Source of the DNA: Methylomonas lenta
GTDB lineage: Bacteria; Pseudomonadota; Gammaproteobacteria; Methylococcales; Methylomonadaceae
DNA: 62,352 nt
Direction of reading: 5' to 3'
NCBI RefSeq assembly: GCF_001644015.1
Contig: NZ_LUUI01000087.1
Coordinates: 1-62,352 of the forward strand
The notes beneath the pieces were generated by a model. It saw only the letters and a program-made list of their open reading frames with translations, was not told where the DNA came from and ran no database searches. The translations under genes were made by a program, and so were the position numbers. The first letter of the stretch is position 1; every line of letters starts with the position of its first letter. Below are positions 1 through 9,971 of the stretch, one piece after another.

Positions 1-86
1 CTTAATGGCAGTGACGCAACGCGTGGGAACCAGAGAAACGGTGGGCAAATAAGCATTGCTCACCCTGGTTATGAGCATGATCATGA

Positions 87-2765
87 TCAATTTTTAGCAC
101 TATCCAATAAGCTTTTTAACTCTGACACACAGGAGCCACAGCCGGTGCCGGCGCTCAAACAACTGCCAATATCGGCTACACTGGCAAGTTGATGTGTTTT
201 GATGGCTTGCAAGATAGTCTTTTCGCCGACGCTAAAACAGGAACAAACCGTTCTTCCCACCTCAATTTCACCTTGCGGCGGCAGACCACTCAGTAGACTG
301 AGACGCTCCTTGCGATTGAGTTCAGTTTTGGCAAACAGACTGCAGAGCCAGCCGGGCTCTGGCAGTTCGCCTTTATTAGTAATAAACACATAAGTCGATA
401 ACTGTTGAGCCTGTAGGCGTGCCAATCGATAATCACCCACATCGATATCCCTGAATTCCAACAAATCGTCTGCTTCCTCTGAGCAACCCGGAAAGTTTGC
501 TCGACTCCAGTTGGGTAAATCGGCAATAGTTGTTTGCCCGGCCAGTTGATAACGCCAAAAGCCATCACCTTTAATTTTGACCTGATATTCACAACCTCTT
601 ATATCCAAGGGCTGCCTTGACAGAACTAATGCTTGCCATTTAGGTTGCCAAACTTCAATGCTAACAGGGGTTTGTTTGCTTTCTGGTTGGCCGGATAAGG
701 GATCAACAACCGGATTAACCAAAGCGTTTACCCTGCCTAGACTGCTGAGTTGTGCTGTCCAGTGCATAGGCACAAACAAACTACCGGGCTGTTGGGATAG
801 GGTGATATCCACCCGCGCCAGCATTTCGCCCCAGTGGCTTTTGATTTGCGCCAGCCCCAGATGCTTTAAGCCCAAGCGAGTCGCATCGTCCGGATGGATT
901 TCTACCAGCGGCTCCGGGCGATGGCTATTGAGTTTTGCGGCTAAAGCCGTACGCGTCATGGTGTGCCATTGATCACGCAGACGACCGGTATTTAAGATAA
1001 AGGGATAGTCGATATCGGGCTGATTGACCGGACCTCGCGGAACAATAGCCATAAAACGGGCTTTACCTGTATCGGTATAAAATTGTCCATCGCCAAACAA
1101 TCGCACGCTACCGGCACTAGAAGTTTTTGTTACCGGCCATTGTATGGGAGGCAAAGCATCATATTGATCTTGCTCGATATCAGCAAAGGCAGAAATATCA
1201 AAGCCGCGTTTGCCATATTCACTGTTATTTTCAAAACCGGATAATGCGGCGTGCTCTCTAAAAATATCGGCACTCGTTTGGTAGGCAAACCCGGCAAAAC
1301 CCATGCGGCTGGCAACCTGGCTGATAATCCACCAGTCGGGCCTGGCTTCGCCGTACGGGTTAAATATTGGCCGCTGCCGAGAAATACGCCGTTCCAGATT
1401 GGTGACGGTGCCGTCTTTTTCACCCCAGCCACTAGCAGGTAACTTTACCTGTGCCAGCGCGATGGTATCGGTATTGGCGATGCAATCCGACACCACCACA
1501 AACTCGCATTGTTGCAAAGCTCGTTTCACTTTATCAGCATCCGGCATCGATGCGACTGGATTGGTCGCTATGATCCACACGGCTTTGATGCTGCCTGCAG
1601 CAATCGCATCAAATAAATCAACCGCCTTCAAACCTTGCTGGTTAGCAACCCGATCGCTGCCCCAGAATCGACCCACTCGATCGACATGCAGCGGATTTTC
1701 CAAATCCATATGCGCCGCCAAAGTATTCGCCAATCCGCCGACTTCCCGCCCACCCATGGCATTCGGTTGACCGGTAAATGAAAACGGCCCGCTGCCGGGC
1801 TTGCCGATTTTACCGCTAGCCAAGTGGCAGTTGATGATGGCATTGCATTTATCCGAACCGGAGCTGGATTGATTGATGCCCTGCGAATACACGGTTACCA
1901 CTTTAGATGTACTGGCAAACCAGGCAAACAGTTGCGCCAGATCATGCGTCGCTAAGCCGCAGTTGGCGGCCAACTGTGCAAAATCGCCCGCACTGGCTTG
2001 TGCCGCAGCCAAGCTTTCGGCAAAACCTACGCAGTGAGTATTGATAAAATCTTGATCCAGCGTATCCGTTTCAGCCAAATACGCTAACAAACCGTTGAAC
2101 AACAAGCCATCCATACCGGGCTTAATGGCCAGATGTAAATCGGCAATATCGCAACTGCTGGTCATCCGTGGATCGATGACCACAACCTTCAAAGCCGGAT
2201 TTTGTTCCTTAGCCCGCCGAATACGCTGAAAGGCAATCGGGTGGCACCAAGCAGCATTGGAACCCACCAACACGATTAACTTGGCCTGTTCCAAATCTTC
2301 GTAAGAACATGGCACCATATCGGCGCCGAAAGCACGCTTGTAACCGGTGACCGCCGAGGACATGCACAGCCTGGAATTGGTATCGATATTGGCCGAACCG
2401 ATAAAGCCTTTCATCAGTTTGTTAGCAACGTAATAATCTTCAGTCAGTAACTGCCCCGAAACATAAAACGCCACCGCATCCGGGCCATGTTCGGCAATGA
2501 TACGGTTAAATCGTTGCGCAACCAGCGTCAGCGCACTGTCCCAATCGCTGCGCTGACCGTTAATTTCCGGATACAGCAAGCGATTTTCCAGACTCACCGT
2601 ATCTCCCAAGGTTGCACCTTTTGAACACAGCTTACCGAAATTAGCCGGATGCTGATCATCGCCCTTGATGCTAACGATATGTTGTCCGGCATCCAGCACA
2701 GTCGCCTCAATGCCACACCCCACGCCGCAATAAGGGCAAGTGGTTTTAATGCTATTCGGATTCAT
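87..2765 (-). CDS. nasA: Assimilatory nitrate reductase catalytic subunit NasA
   Basis: Molybdopterin enzyme that reduces nitrate to nitrite in the cytoplasm for nitrogen assimilation. At 892 residues it has the family's usual length. An N-terminal [4Fe-4S] site is visible as C10, C13, C17 and C47 (CPYCGVGC then LCSKG), followed by the bis-MGD oxidoreductase body and a dinucleotide-binding domain near 590-700. The last ~55 residues form a BFD-type [2Fe-2S] domain with C841, C843, C876 and C879, as in Klebsiella NasA. It is the last gene of the nitrate operon, 10 bp after the flavoprotein gene that probably supplies electrons. There is no twin-arginine signal, which argues against a periplasmic Nap enzyme. 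Family assignment is firm; the electron donor is inferred. Confidence 0.93.
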   Translation of the reverse strand: MNPNSIKTTCPYCGVGCGIEATVLDAGQHIVSIKGDDQHPANFGKLCSKGATLGDTVSLENRLLYPEINGQRSDWDSALTLVAQRFNRIIAEHGPDAVAFYVSGQLLTEDYYVANKLMKGFIGSANIDTNSRLCMSSAVTGYKRAFGADMVPCSYEDLEQAKLIVLVGSNAAWCHPIAFQRIRRAKEQNPALKVVVIDPRMTSSCDIADLHLAIKPGMDGLLFNGLLAYLAETDTLDQDFINTHCVGFAESLAAAQASAGDFAQLAANCGLATHDLAQLFAWFASTSKVVTVYSQGINQSSSGSDKCNAIINCHLASGKIGKPGSGPFSFTGQPNAMGGREVGGLANTLAAHMDLENPLHVDRVGRFWGSDRVANQQGLKAVDLFDAIAAGSIKAVWIIATNPVASMPDADKVKRALQQCEFVVVSDCIANTDTIALAQVKLPASGWGEKDGTVTNLERRISRQRPIFNPYGEARPDWWIISQVASRMGFAGFAYQTSADIFREHAALSGFENNSEYGKRGFDISAFADIEQDQYDALPPIQWPVTKTSSAGSVRLFGDGQFYTDTGKARFMAIVPRGPVNQPDIDYPFILNTGRLRDQWHTMTRTALAAKLNSHRPEPLVEIHPDDATRLGLKHLGLAQIKSHWGEMLARVDITLSQQPGSLFVPMHWTAQLSSLGRVNALVNPVVDPLSGQPESKQTPVSIEVWQPKWQALVLSRQPLDIRGCEYQVKIKGDGFWRYQLAGQTTIADLPNWSRANFPGCSEEADDLLEFRDIDVGDYRLARLQAQQLSTYVFITNKGELPEPGWLCSLFAKTELNRKERLSLLSGLPPQGEIEVGRTVCSCFSVGEKTILQAIKTHQLASVADIGSCLSAGTGCGSCVSELKSLLDSAKN

Positions 2766-2775
2766 CCTGGGGTCC

Positions 2776-3993
2776 TCAGGCAGCCAACTCGATCGGCTGA
2801 AAAATCAATTTATCGCGAATGGCGGTAACATTGATATTGTTTTTTATCAGCCTCAAATACCAGGCGCTATCACTAGTATCACCATACATGATCATGCCTA
2901 CGATGATATTGTTTTTTAAAACAATTTTGCGGTACACACCTAACACATGATCAACCAGCACCTGCTGCTGACAATCTGCATCGCCTTCAAAGTCGCCAAC
3001 CGAAAATAGATCAATGCCGGTGACTTTTAACATGGTTGCCGCCAGCAATGTTTGGTAAGCAGCGGATGCTTGTCCGGCCAATTGTTGCGCACAAATCTTG
3101 GCCTGTTCATACACCGGCGCTACCAAGCCAAATACTTCGCCGCGATGTTGTACACATTCTCCAATCGCATAAATTCTGTGATCGCTGGTTTGTAGATGAT
3201 CATTGACGATAATGCCATGCTCGCAGGCTAAACCCATCTCCATTCCCAAGCGGATGTTGGGTTGAATCCCGGTGGCCATCACCAGGATATCAGCCTCTAA
3301 GAGAGTGTTATCGCTGAGCCTGACTTTGCAGATATGCTGGTTTGCGCTGATCACTTCTGTAATCGTCACCCCCAAGCGAAATTCTATCCCCTTACTTTCT
3401 AGTTCTCGCTTTAGAAAACCGGCGGCCTGAACATCCAATTGCCGATTTAATAGATGTCCGGCCCGGTTGACTACCGTAACCTGCATACCGCGTTGCATCA
3501 GACCGTTGGCCGCTTCCAGCCCCAGTAAACCACCACCCAGTATCACCGCGTGCTGTTTGGTCTGGGATTTTTCAATCATGGTTTCGACATCGGCAATATC
3601 GCGAAACCCCATGACACCTTCTACTTCTCGCCCGCGAATATCCAGCATTAATGGCAACGATCCAGTAGCAATTAACAGCTTATCGTATTCGGCCACAGTA
3701 CCGTCTTGACTAATCACCCTGCGATTCACTCTATCCACTGCGACCACAGTTTTATCTGCCCCGCAATGCAGGCTAATATTATTGCGCTGGTACCAGGCTA
3801 AATCATGAATCATGATGTCGCTGAGGCTTTTAGCACCGAACAACACCGGCGTCAGCATAATGCGATTGTAATTTCCATGCGGCTCGCTGCCGAATACAGT
3901 GATGTCATATTTTTCCGCTGCGAGTTGGATCAACTCGTCAACCGCACGCATACCGGCCATACCGTTGCCGATGACGACAAGTTTTTGTTTCAT
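2776..3993 (-). CDS. nasC: NasC/NirB-type FAD-NAD(P) oxidoreductase, electron donor for NasA
   Basis: A 405-residue flavoprotein matching the N-terminal FAD/NAD(P) half of NirB and Klebsiella NasC. It starts with a dinucleotide motif (VIGNGMAG) and the NirB-like PHGNYNR segment, and has a second nucleotide fold with ILGGGLLGLEAA. It ends at the point where NirB would continue into its BFD and siroheme domains, so it cannot itself reduce nitrite. The BFD [2Fe-2S] domain is on NasA instead, which supports NAD(P)H-FAD-[2Fe-2S]-[4Fe-4S]-Mo electron flow. I chose ATG 3993 because the dinucleotide fold begins at once; a GTG at 4053 would add 20 residues with no family resemblance. The 120 bp upstream separate it from the porin gene. 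Confidence 0.85.
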   Translation of the reverse strand: MKQKLVVIGNGMAGMRAVDELIQLAAEKYDITVFGSEPHGNYNRIMLTPVLFGAKSLSDIMIHDLAWYQRNNISLHCGADKTVVAVDRVNRRVISQDGTVAEYDKLLIATGSLPLMLDIRGREVEGVMGFRDIADVETMIEKSQTKQHAVILGGGLLGLEAANGLMQRGMQVTVVNRAGHLLNRQLDVQAAGFLKRELESKGIEFRLGVTITEVISANQHICKVRLSDNTLLEADILVMATGIQPNIRLGMEMGLACEHGIIVNDHLQTSDHRIYAIGECVQHRGEVFGLVAPVYEQAKICAQQLAGQASAAYQTLLAATMLKVTGIDLFSVGDFEGDADCQQQVLVDHVLGVYRKIVLKNNIIVGMIMYGDTSDSAWYLRLIKNNINVTAIRDKLIFQPIELAA

Positions 3994-4113
3994 GATGAGT
4001 GTACTCGAATGAAGATGAAGGACATGTAGGCGGGGCATAGCGAAACCCGGCACAAAAACTTTTGCATGCCGTGTTTCATGTCATTCAACCCAGCCCACCT
4101 CTAGAGCCATAGC

Positions 4114-5424
4114 CTAAAAACTCACATCCGCCTCTAACCAGATTTTCTGCGTATCAGTGCCAAAACTATCGGCGTTGTAATTAGCGTATTTGGCTAACAA
4201 AGAATAGTGCTTGCCGAATTTTTTCATCACAGAAAAATCCCATTCATTACCGTATTGCACCACGCCGGTATCATCGTAAAAGTCATGATAAACACCGGTA
4301 AAAATCAAACTGTCGTTCATCATTTTGTAGCTGGCGGTAGCAAACACATCGCGAATACCATTCGCAGGCGTAGTCAGAAACAAATCGGCCCAACCCTGGA
4401 AAGCATGGTTGGTACCTAAAGGCGTCTGGAACGATTTGTAGGTACTGCCATTATTCGTAACCTTATTATTGCTATAACCCAACCCATTCAACTGCTCCAT
4501 CGCGCCCGACAGTGTCACGTTGTAAGCCGTTGCGCCGCCTAAAAATTTGAAACGATCAACCTGATAGTGATTCGGATTGTCGCCATAATTGGATTGATTA
4601 CTCCATTCTGCATCATAGATAGCACTCACAGTGTCGAAGAATTTCGGGGATTTGCCCTCAAAACCCAGACCATAAGATTGCGATGATTTGGCGTAATTTT
4701 CCTGCTCACGAAAATCCAGCCAATAGCCGTAGCCAATCAAATTACCCCACTCCCCCACTTTGTAATTCAGATTCAAAATCGGTGAGTTCATCTTCTCCTT
4801 GGTAGAAAATATGGTGCGCGCACTATCAAAATATCCGGCCTTGACGGTCAGACCGGGAAGGCTCTGGTTTATCAGCAACACAGAGTCATAAGTCATCTCC
4901 ATTTGTCGCCAGCCGACGTTACCAATAAAGCGATCATCATCCAGCTTGATACGTTGGCGACCCACTTTTGCCAAGGTATCCGGGATACCTTTATAGCTCA
5001 ACCAAAACTGGTTCAGTTCACTCTTATCCGGATCGGCGACGACGGAGTATTGGGTACGGCCATTACGGGTACTGTTATAATCTTCCTGCATGGCATAGTT
5101 ACCTTCGTATTCGGCAAATGCCTGCAAATCGTAAAATGTGGGTGTTAAATAACCCAAACGCAGACGCGCGGTATTGGCATTAGCCGTTTCCACTGTTCTG
5201 GGTGGATTAGATCCTGGAATAACAGGACCGGCATCCTGATTGACATTTTCCCAGCGATATCTCAAATCCATGTTTACCGCGCCTTTGTTGCCATTGTCAT
5301 AAAAATTCAAGGCGTCTTCCACTTCCTTGGTAAAGTCGGCCTGTACCGGCATGCTGGAGGCGGATAACGACAGCAATGCTGCTGGCATTAGTCGTACCGA
5401 TGTCTGAACGGTTTTTTTCGGCAT
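4114..5424 (-). CDS. Outer-membrane beta-barrel porin, alginate-export-like, in nitrate operon
   Basis: A 436-residue protein with a signal peptide (cleavage probably after SSMPVQA) and a long series of alternating amphipathic strands rich in Tyr, Trp and Gly. It ends in Phe (EADVSF), as expected for BAM-inserted barrels. Strand patterns resemble the alginate-export/OprD-like porin group. It lies between the transporter ATPase and the reductase genes, 39 bp after the ATPase gene, so the inferred role is nitrate or nitrite passage across the outer membrane. The substrate cannot be read from the sequence. Confidence 0.7.
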   Translation of the reverse strand: MPKKTVQTSVRLMPAALLSLSASSMPVQADFTKEVEDALNFYDNGNKGAVNMDLRYRWENVNQDAGPVIPGSNPPRTVETANANTARLRLGYLTPTFYDLQAFAEYEGNYAMQEDYNSTRNGRTQYSVVADPDKSELNQFWLSYKGIPDTLAKVGRQRIKLDDDRFIGNVGWRQMEMTYDSVLLINQSLPGLTVKAGYFDSARTIFSTKEKMNSPILNLNYKVGEWGNLIGYGYWLDFREQENYAKSSQSYGLGFEGKSPKFFDTVSAIYDAEWSNQSNYGDNPNHYQVDRFKFLGGATAYNVTLSGAMEQLNGLGYSNNKVTNNGSTYKSFQTPLGTNHAFQGWADLFLTTPANGIRDVFATASYKMMNDSLIFTGVYHDFYDDTGVVQYGNEWDFSVMKKFGKHYSLLAKYANYNADSFGTDTQKIWLEADVSF

Positions 5425-5463
5425 AAAGCCCCCTTGAGAAGATAAAAATATGAGTTAAAACAA

Positions 5464-7227
5464 TTAATGGCTGTGTTCGCACTCAGACAAAAAAGTCAGC
5501 AAACTTTCGCGGTAGCGGTAGTAGTCGGGGTGTTCCAGCAAAGCTTTACGGCTACGTGGCCGGGGTAAATCGATTTCCTCGATTTTGCCGATTTTGGCGT
5601 GCGGACCATTAGTCATCATCACCACCCGATCGGCCAACAAAATGGCTTCGTCAACATCATGCGTTACTACAATCGCCGTCACATGAGTACGTTCCCAGAC
5701 ATCCATTAACACTTCCTGCAATTCCCAACGGGTCAACGAATCCAGCATGCCGAAGGGTTCATCCAGTAACAATAATTTTGGTGACAAGGCAAAAGCGCGG
5801 GCAATACCTACCCGTTGCCGCATACCGTTGGATAGGTCGGCAGCTTTTTTGTACATTGAATCCGTCAAACCGACCCTGGTCAGATAGTATTCGACGATGT
5901 CATCGCGCTCTGTTTGTGAGGCGTGCGGGTAAACCTTGTCCACCCCCAGCATGACGTTTTCAAATGCTGTCAACCAGGGAAACAAACTGGGCGCCTGAAA
6001 TACCACACCGCGATCCGGACCGGCGCCGTCGATTTCGCGGTTGTCAAGAATAATGCCACCCTCGGAAATTTCGTTTAATCCGGCCGTCATCGACAACACC
6101 GTGGATTTGCCGCAACCTGAATGGCCAATGATGGAAATGAACTCGCCTTTTTTCATTTTCAAATCAAAACCGTCCACCACTTTAACTGTGCTGTTACCGT
6201 CAGGTGTCGGATAGATTTTCGATAACTGGGTAAACTCCAGGTAGCGTGGTTTGCCCAAATCATTCGGCTTGGGCTTCAAGGCCGAAGTATCCAGTTTCCA
6301 ATCGTTGCTGGTATTGGGCCGTACATCCGGCAATTTGATCTTATCGCTACTGTCTTCCTGCGTTTTCTGCATACCAATATCCATTAAATATCGGGTGATC
6401 TCGGCACGTAGATGTTTGAATTCTTCGTTATGATTCAGTGCAGTACGATCGCGTGGACGTTCCAGATTGATCACAAAATCCGGACCGAAAGTCGCATCCG
6501 GACCGGGGTTGAGCGGAATTACCCGATCAGCCATGTAGATGGCTTCGTCAACATCATTGGTAATCAGAATGACGGTTTTCTTATCTTGCTCCCAGATTTG
6601 CAGAATCTCATCCTGCAAGTTACCGCGAGTCAAAGCATCTAACGCGCTAAGTGGTTCATCCAGTAACAGAATGTCGGGGTTAGCCGCTAAGGCACGCGCC
6701 ACATTGACGCGTTGCCGCATGCCACCGGACAATTCGCCCGGCTTTTTATCCATAGCCCGACCCAGGTTAACCATGTTGACGTATTTTTCGGTATGAGCAC
6801 GGCGTTGCTCTGGCGTCCAGTCTTTGAAAATCGTATCAACCGCCAGCGCCACGTTTTCGTAAACCGTTAACCACGGCATCAATGAATAGTTTTGAAACAC
6901 CACCCCACGATCAGGGCCAGGTTTGCTGATAGGTAGGCCATTTTTCAATAATTCGCCGCTATCAGCCTGAATCAAACCGGCAATCATAGAAATAAGCGTG
7001 GTTTTACCGCTACCGGAAAATCCAACGATGGCGATGAATTCCCCGTCTTTGATATCCAGATTAATATTTTTCAGAATCGAGGTTTTCTGCTTGCCTTCAC
7101 CATAAGACTTGCAAACATCTTTGACTGTCAGCAAGGCAGGAGCCTGATAGTCAACTAGTTGAATTCTGGCACTTTCCTGCTTATGCACGGCCAGGTCGAT
7201 AATTTTTGCTTGGGCTGCTGAGCTCAT
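5464..7227 (-). CDS. nrtC: Nitrate ABC transporter ATPase with two fused nucleotide-binding domains
   Basis: A 587-residue cytoplasmic protein made of two complete NrtC/NrtD/NasD-family ABC domains joined by a ~60-residue linker. Domain 1 has Walker A at 69-77, signature LSGGM at 166-170, and Asn224 where the H-loop His is expected (TNDVD). Domain 2 has Walker A at 368-376, signature LSNGM at 465-469 and a normal H-loop His523 (THDVD). The Asn224 and LSNGM departures would fall in the same composite ATP site, leaving the other canonical. I took ATG 7227 because AAGGCG lies just upstream; a longer frame to 7302 would overlap nrtB. It powers NrtB, and the stop-to-start gap to nrtB is 10 bp. Confidence 0.88.
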   Translation of the reverse strand: MSSAAQAKIIDLAVHKQESARIQLVDYQAPALLTVKDVCKSYGEGKQKTSILKNINLDIKDGEFIAIVGFSGSGKTTLISMIAGLIQADSGELLKNGLPISKPGPDRGVVFQNYSLMPWLTVYENVALAVDTIFKDWTPEQRRAHTEKYVNMVNLGRAMDKKPGELSGGMRQRVNVARALAANPDILLLDEPLSALDALTRGNLQDEILQIWEQDKKTVILITNDVDEAIYMADRVIPLNPGPDATFGPDFVINLERPRDRTALNHNEEFKHLRAEITRYLMDIGMQKTQEDSSDKIKLPDVRPNTSNDWKLDTSALKPKPNDLGKPRYLEFTQLSKIYPTPDGNSTVKVVDGFDLKMKKGEFISIIGHSGCGKSTVLSMTAGLNEISEGGIILDNREIDGAGPDRGVVFQAPSLFPWLTAFENVMLGVDKVYPHASQTERDDIVEYYLTRVGLTDSMYKKAADLSNGMRQRVGIARAFALSPKLLLLDEPFGMLDSLTRWELQEVLMDVWERTHVTAIVVTHDVDEAILLADRVVMMTNGPHAKIGKIEEIDLPRPRSRKALLEHPDYYRYRESLLTFLSECEHSH

Positions 7228-7237
7228 AAATTTCGCC

Positions 7238-8251
7238 TTAGATTTTGCTGAACGAGAACACGGCTTGTAACGACTGCATGATGCGATCGAGAATGAAACC
7301 AATGATGCCGATAGTGAATACCGCCACCATGATGCGACTCAGGGAATTAGAACTGCCGTTCTGAAATTCATCCCAAACGAATTTACCTAAGCCCGGGTTT
7401 TGCGCCAGCATCTCGGCGGCAATCAATACCATCCAGCCCACGCTCAGCGACAAACGCATGCCGGTGAAAATATAAGGCAGTGCCGATGGCAGAATGATGC
7501 GTTTGATTTGGGTAGGCCAATCCAGCCGTAACACTTTGCCAACATTGATCAAATCTCTATCAACAGAAGATACGCCAACAGCGGTGTTGATCAGCGTCGG
7601 CCACAACGAGCATAAGGTTACCGTTACCGCAGAGGTGATAAACGATTTGGCAAACCAGGAATCGTCCGTGGTGACATACAAAGCACTGACCACCAGCGTC
7701 ACAATCGGCAACCAGGCCAGTGGCGATACCGGCTTGAAAATCTGGATCAATGGATTGATAGCCGTGTTGAATATAGGACTCATGCCACACAAAATACCCA
7801 ATGGCACCGCCAGCACTGTAGCGATCAGAAAACCGGCGAATACGGTAACTAAACTGGTAATGATTTGGTCCAGATAAGTCGATTTACCGGTATAGGGACG
7901 AAACTTGATTTCTGCCTTTGGATCTTCAACCAGTTTTTTCTGATTACGCTCATCCTGACGTTGATAAAATTCGGCCTTTTTCAACCGTTCGGCAGCATGT
8001 TCGTCAACTAAGCCTTCCGCCTCATGCCAAACCGCCACCGGGCCAGGAATGGTGCCCAGACTGGTATTGATGCGGGCGGCAGAAACACTCCACAACCCCA
8101 GAAACAAGATAAAGGCAATAATGGGCACCCCCATGATTAACCACAGTTGGCGGATTTGTTGGCTAGGGTTTTCACCCGCAGCCATTTTGACCAACGGCAC
8201 AAACCAGGTCAGGCCGGTGATATTGAAAAATTTAATTAGTTTGTTACTCAT
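7238..8251 (-). CDS. nrtB: Nitrate ABC transporter permease NrtB
   Basis: A 337-residue inner-membrane permease of the NrtB/SsuC/TauC class, longer than the usual ~270-280. The N-terminal part has one membrane segment near 38-58, then a charged stretch of about 60 residues (many Glu, Lys, Arg) before the conserved BPD transport core. The core contains the EAA-type loop region that couples to the ATPase (VGKVLRLDWPTQIKRIILPSALPYIFTGMRLSLSV region, near 235-270). It lies between nrtA and the ATPase gene on the same strand. The 292-bp gap to nrtA holds a structured repeat, which may lower expression relative to the binding protein. Confidence 0.9.
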   Translation of the reverse strand: MSNKLIKFFNITGLTWFVPLVKMAAGENPSQQIRQLWLIMGVPIIAFILFLGLWSVSAARINTSLGTIPGPVAVWHEAEGLVDEHAAERLKKAEFYQRQDERNQKKLVEDPKAEIKFRPYTGKSTYLDQIITSLVTVFAGFLIATVLAVPLGILCGMSPIFNTAINPLIQIFKPVSPLAWLPIVTLVVSALYVTTDDSWFAKSFITSAVTVTLCSLWPTLINTAVGVSSVDRDLINVGKVLRLDWPTQIKRIILPSALPYIFTGMRLSLSVGWMVLIAAEMLAQNPGLGKFVWDEFQNGSSNSLSRIMVAVFTIGIIGFILDRIMQSLQAVFSFSKI

Positions 8252-8343
8252 CGTGATTACCTATCTGTGTTTTTTGATGAAATCTGTTTGCATCCCTGGC
8301 CTTATTGGGTTTTATTCCCCTTATGCCGCGCCGAGCACCGGGG

Positions 8344-8460
8344 TGACTTTTATCGTTCCTACGCTCCGCGTGGGAACGCATCTTGAACCGCTTTGCGGTT
8401 AGGGACGCTGGAGCGTCCTCTAGTGGATTCCCACGCAGAGCATGGGAACCATAAAAATCA
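8344..8460. repeat. 117-bp structured repeat (MITE/REP-like) between nrtA and nrtB
   Basis: The ends form a 16-bp imperfect terminal inverted repeat (TGACTTTTATCGTTCC against GGAACCATAAAAATCA, 14 of 16 matching). Inside are several further hairpins: GTTCCTACG/CGTGGGAAC, AACCGC/GCGGTT, GGACGCT/AGCGTCC and TTCCCACGC/GCATGGGAA. It has no coding potential and looks like a dispersed non-autonomous element. A piece with the same GCGTGGGAACC core lies at the window's left edge (about 22-33). In the nrt transcript it would fold strongly. Confidence 0.7.
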
Positions 8461-8543
8461 CCGTAGCAAGTCGTCGAAACTCATAAAAAAGACACATCCC
8501 TGTATCAAATGAAATCCATTTTCAGAGCCTCCATCAGAGTTAG

Positions 8544-9944
8544 TTATTCCACAACCTTGCCGCCGGATACGGTTTGCTTGGCTTTCAAACCGATGGCGAA
8601 TTTAGCCAGATAATCGTTAGGCTTGCTGGCGTCGTAGACGATGCCGTCGATAAAACCTGATTGTGGTGGCTTGATGCCGGATTCAGATTCAGCGGGGAAA
8701 TCACTGGCTTTAGCTTTGCCTTCCGCCACTAATTCTTTAGCCGCTGCCATGTAAATATCCGGGCGGTAAACTTTTTTCACGGTTTCCAAATACCAGTTAT
8801 CAGGTTTGAATTCGTTGATTTGACCCCAGCGACGCATTTGAGTCAGATACCAGATCGCATCGCTGTAATACGGATAGGTGGCGTTGTTACGAAAAAAGGT
8901 GTTGAAATCCGGCATCGGGCGTTTGTCGCCTTTTTCGTATTCGAAAGTGCCAGTCATACTATTAGCCAATACTTCTGCATCGGCGCCCACATACTGGCTT
9001 TGCGCCAAAATTTCCACGGCTTCTTTACGATTTTTGTTGTTATCCTCATCCAGCCACATCGCGGCGCGAATTAAGGCTTTGACTACCGCTTTATGGGTAT
9101 TGGGATATTTGTCGGCCCAGACTTGACTGACGCCAAATACTTTTTCCGGATTGTTTTTCCATATCTCATAATCCGTCACCACCGGCACGCCTATACCCTT
9201 AAAAACCGCTTGTTGATTCCACGGCTCACCCACGCAATAGCCGTAAATGGTGCCAGCTTCTAAAGTCGCCGGCATTTGCGGTGGCGGTGTTACCGATAAC
9301 AGTGCGTCGGCATTGATTTGACCACTAATATCTTGCGGTGGTGCGTAATAACCGGGCTTGATGCCACCCGCCGCCAACCAATAACGTAATTCGTAGTTAT
9401 GTGTGGAGACCGGGAATACCATGCCCATATTGAATGGCTTGCCAGCCTTTTTATATTGCTCGACCACAGGCTTTAAGGCATCGGCTTTAATCGGATGCAC
9501 CGGTTTACCAGCCTCCATCGGCAGATGCGGTTTCATCTGATTCCAGATGTCGTTTGAGACGGTGATGGCGTTGCCGTTTAAATCCATGCTAAAGGCGGTA
9601 ATAATGTCGGCTTTGGTGCCAAAACCAATCGCGGCCCCTAAAGGTTGACCGGCCAGCATATGCGCACCATCCAACTCGCCATTGATGACCCGATCCAATA
9701 ACACTTTCCAGTTAGCTTGAGCTTCGATTTGTACGAACAAACCTTCGTCTTCAAAAAAGCCTTTTTCTGCGGCTACCGCTAACGGCGCCATATCAGTGAG
9801 TTTGATAAAGCCAAATTTCAAATCTTCTTTTTCCAGTTTGCCGGCCGCGGTTGCATCAGGGGCTAATCCCAAGCCTGACATAAGTAATGTGGCTGACAAG
9901 GCCAGTAAAAGCTTGTTCTGAATACAGGTTTTGGTGTTTTTCAT
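8544..9944 (-). CDS. nrtA: Nitrate-binding protein NrtA (ABC transporter solute-binding)
   Basis: A 466-residue periplasmic binding protein of the NrtA/CmpA/NasF family. It has a Sec signal peptide (hydrophobic [16 protein letters not shown], likely cleavage after DATA) followed by the family opening ([23 protein letters not shown]). The conserved [11 protein letters not shown] and [10 protein letters not shown] segments are present. It captures nitrate for NrtB and the ATPase, and is the first gene of the operon. ATG 9944 has an AGGA about 10 bases upstream. A leader of about 130 nt with two hairpins and a terminator precedes it, so its transcription is probably attenuated. Confidence 0.92.
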   Translation of the reverse strand: MKNTKTCIQNKLLLALSATLLMSGLGLAPDATAAGKLEKEDLKFGFIKLTDMAPLAVAAEKGFFEDEGLFVQIEAQANWKVLLDRVINGELDGAHMLAGQPLGAAIGFGTKADIITAFSMDLNGNAITVSNDIWNQMKPHLPMEAGKPVHPIKADALKPVVEQYKKAGKPFNMGMVFPVSTHNYELRYWLAAGGIKPGYYAPPQDISGQINADALLSVTPPPQMPATLEAGTIYGYCVGEPWNQQAVFKGIGVPVVTDYEIWKNNPEKVFGVSQVWADKYPNTHKAVVKALIRAAMWLDEDNNKNRKEAVEILAQSQYVGADAEVLANSMTGTFEYEKGDKRPMPDFNTFFRNNATYPYYSDAIWYLTQMRRWGQINEFKPDNWYLETVKKVYRPDIYMAAAKELVAEGKAKASDFPAESESGIKPPQSGFIDGIVYDASKPNDYLAKFAIGLKAKQTVSGGKVVE

Positions 9945-9971
9945 AGTGAAGTCCTAAAAGCAACAGAAAAT

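Noticed and set aside
1-86. Possible terminator after nasA and part of a dispersed repeat
   Set aside because: GGTGGGCAA/TTGCTCACC can pair (41-65) but lacks a T-run, and the repeat-like GCGTGGGAACC is cut by the window edge, so neither could be called with confidence.
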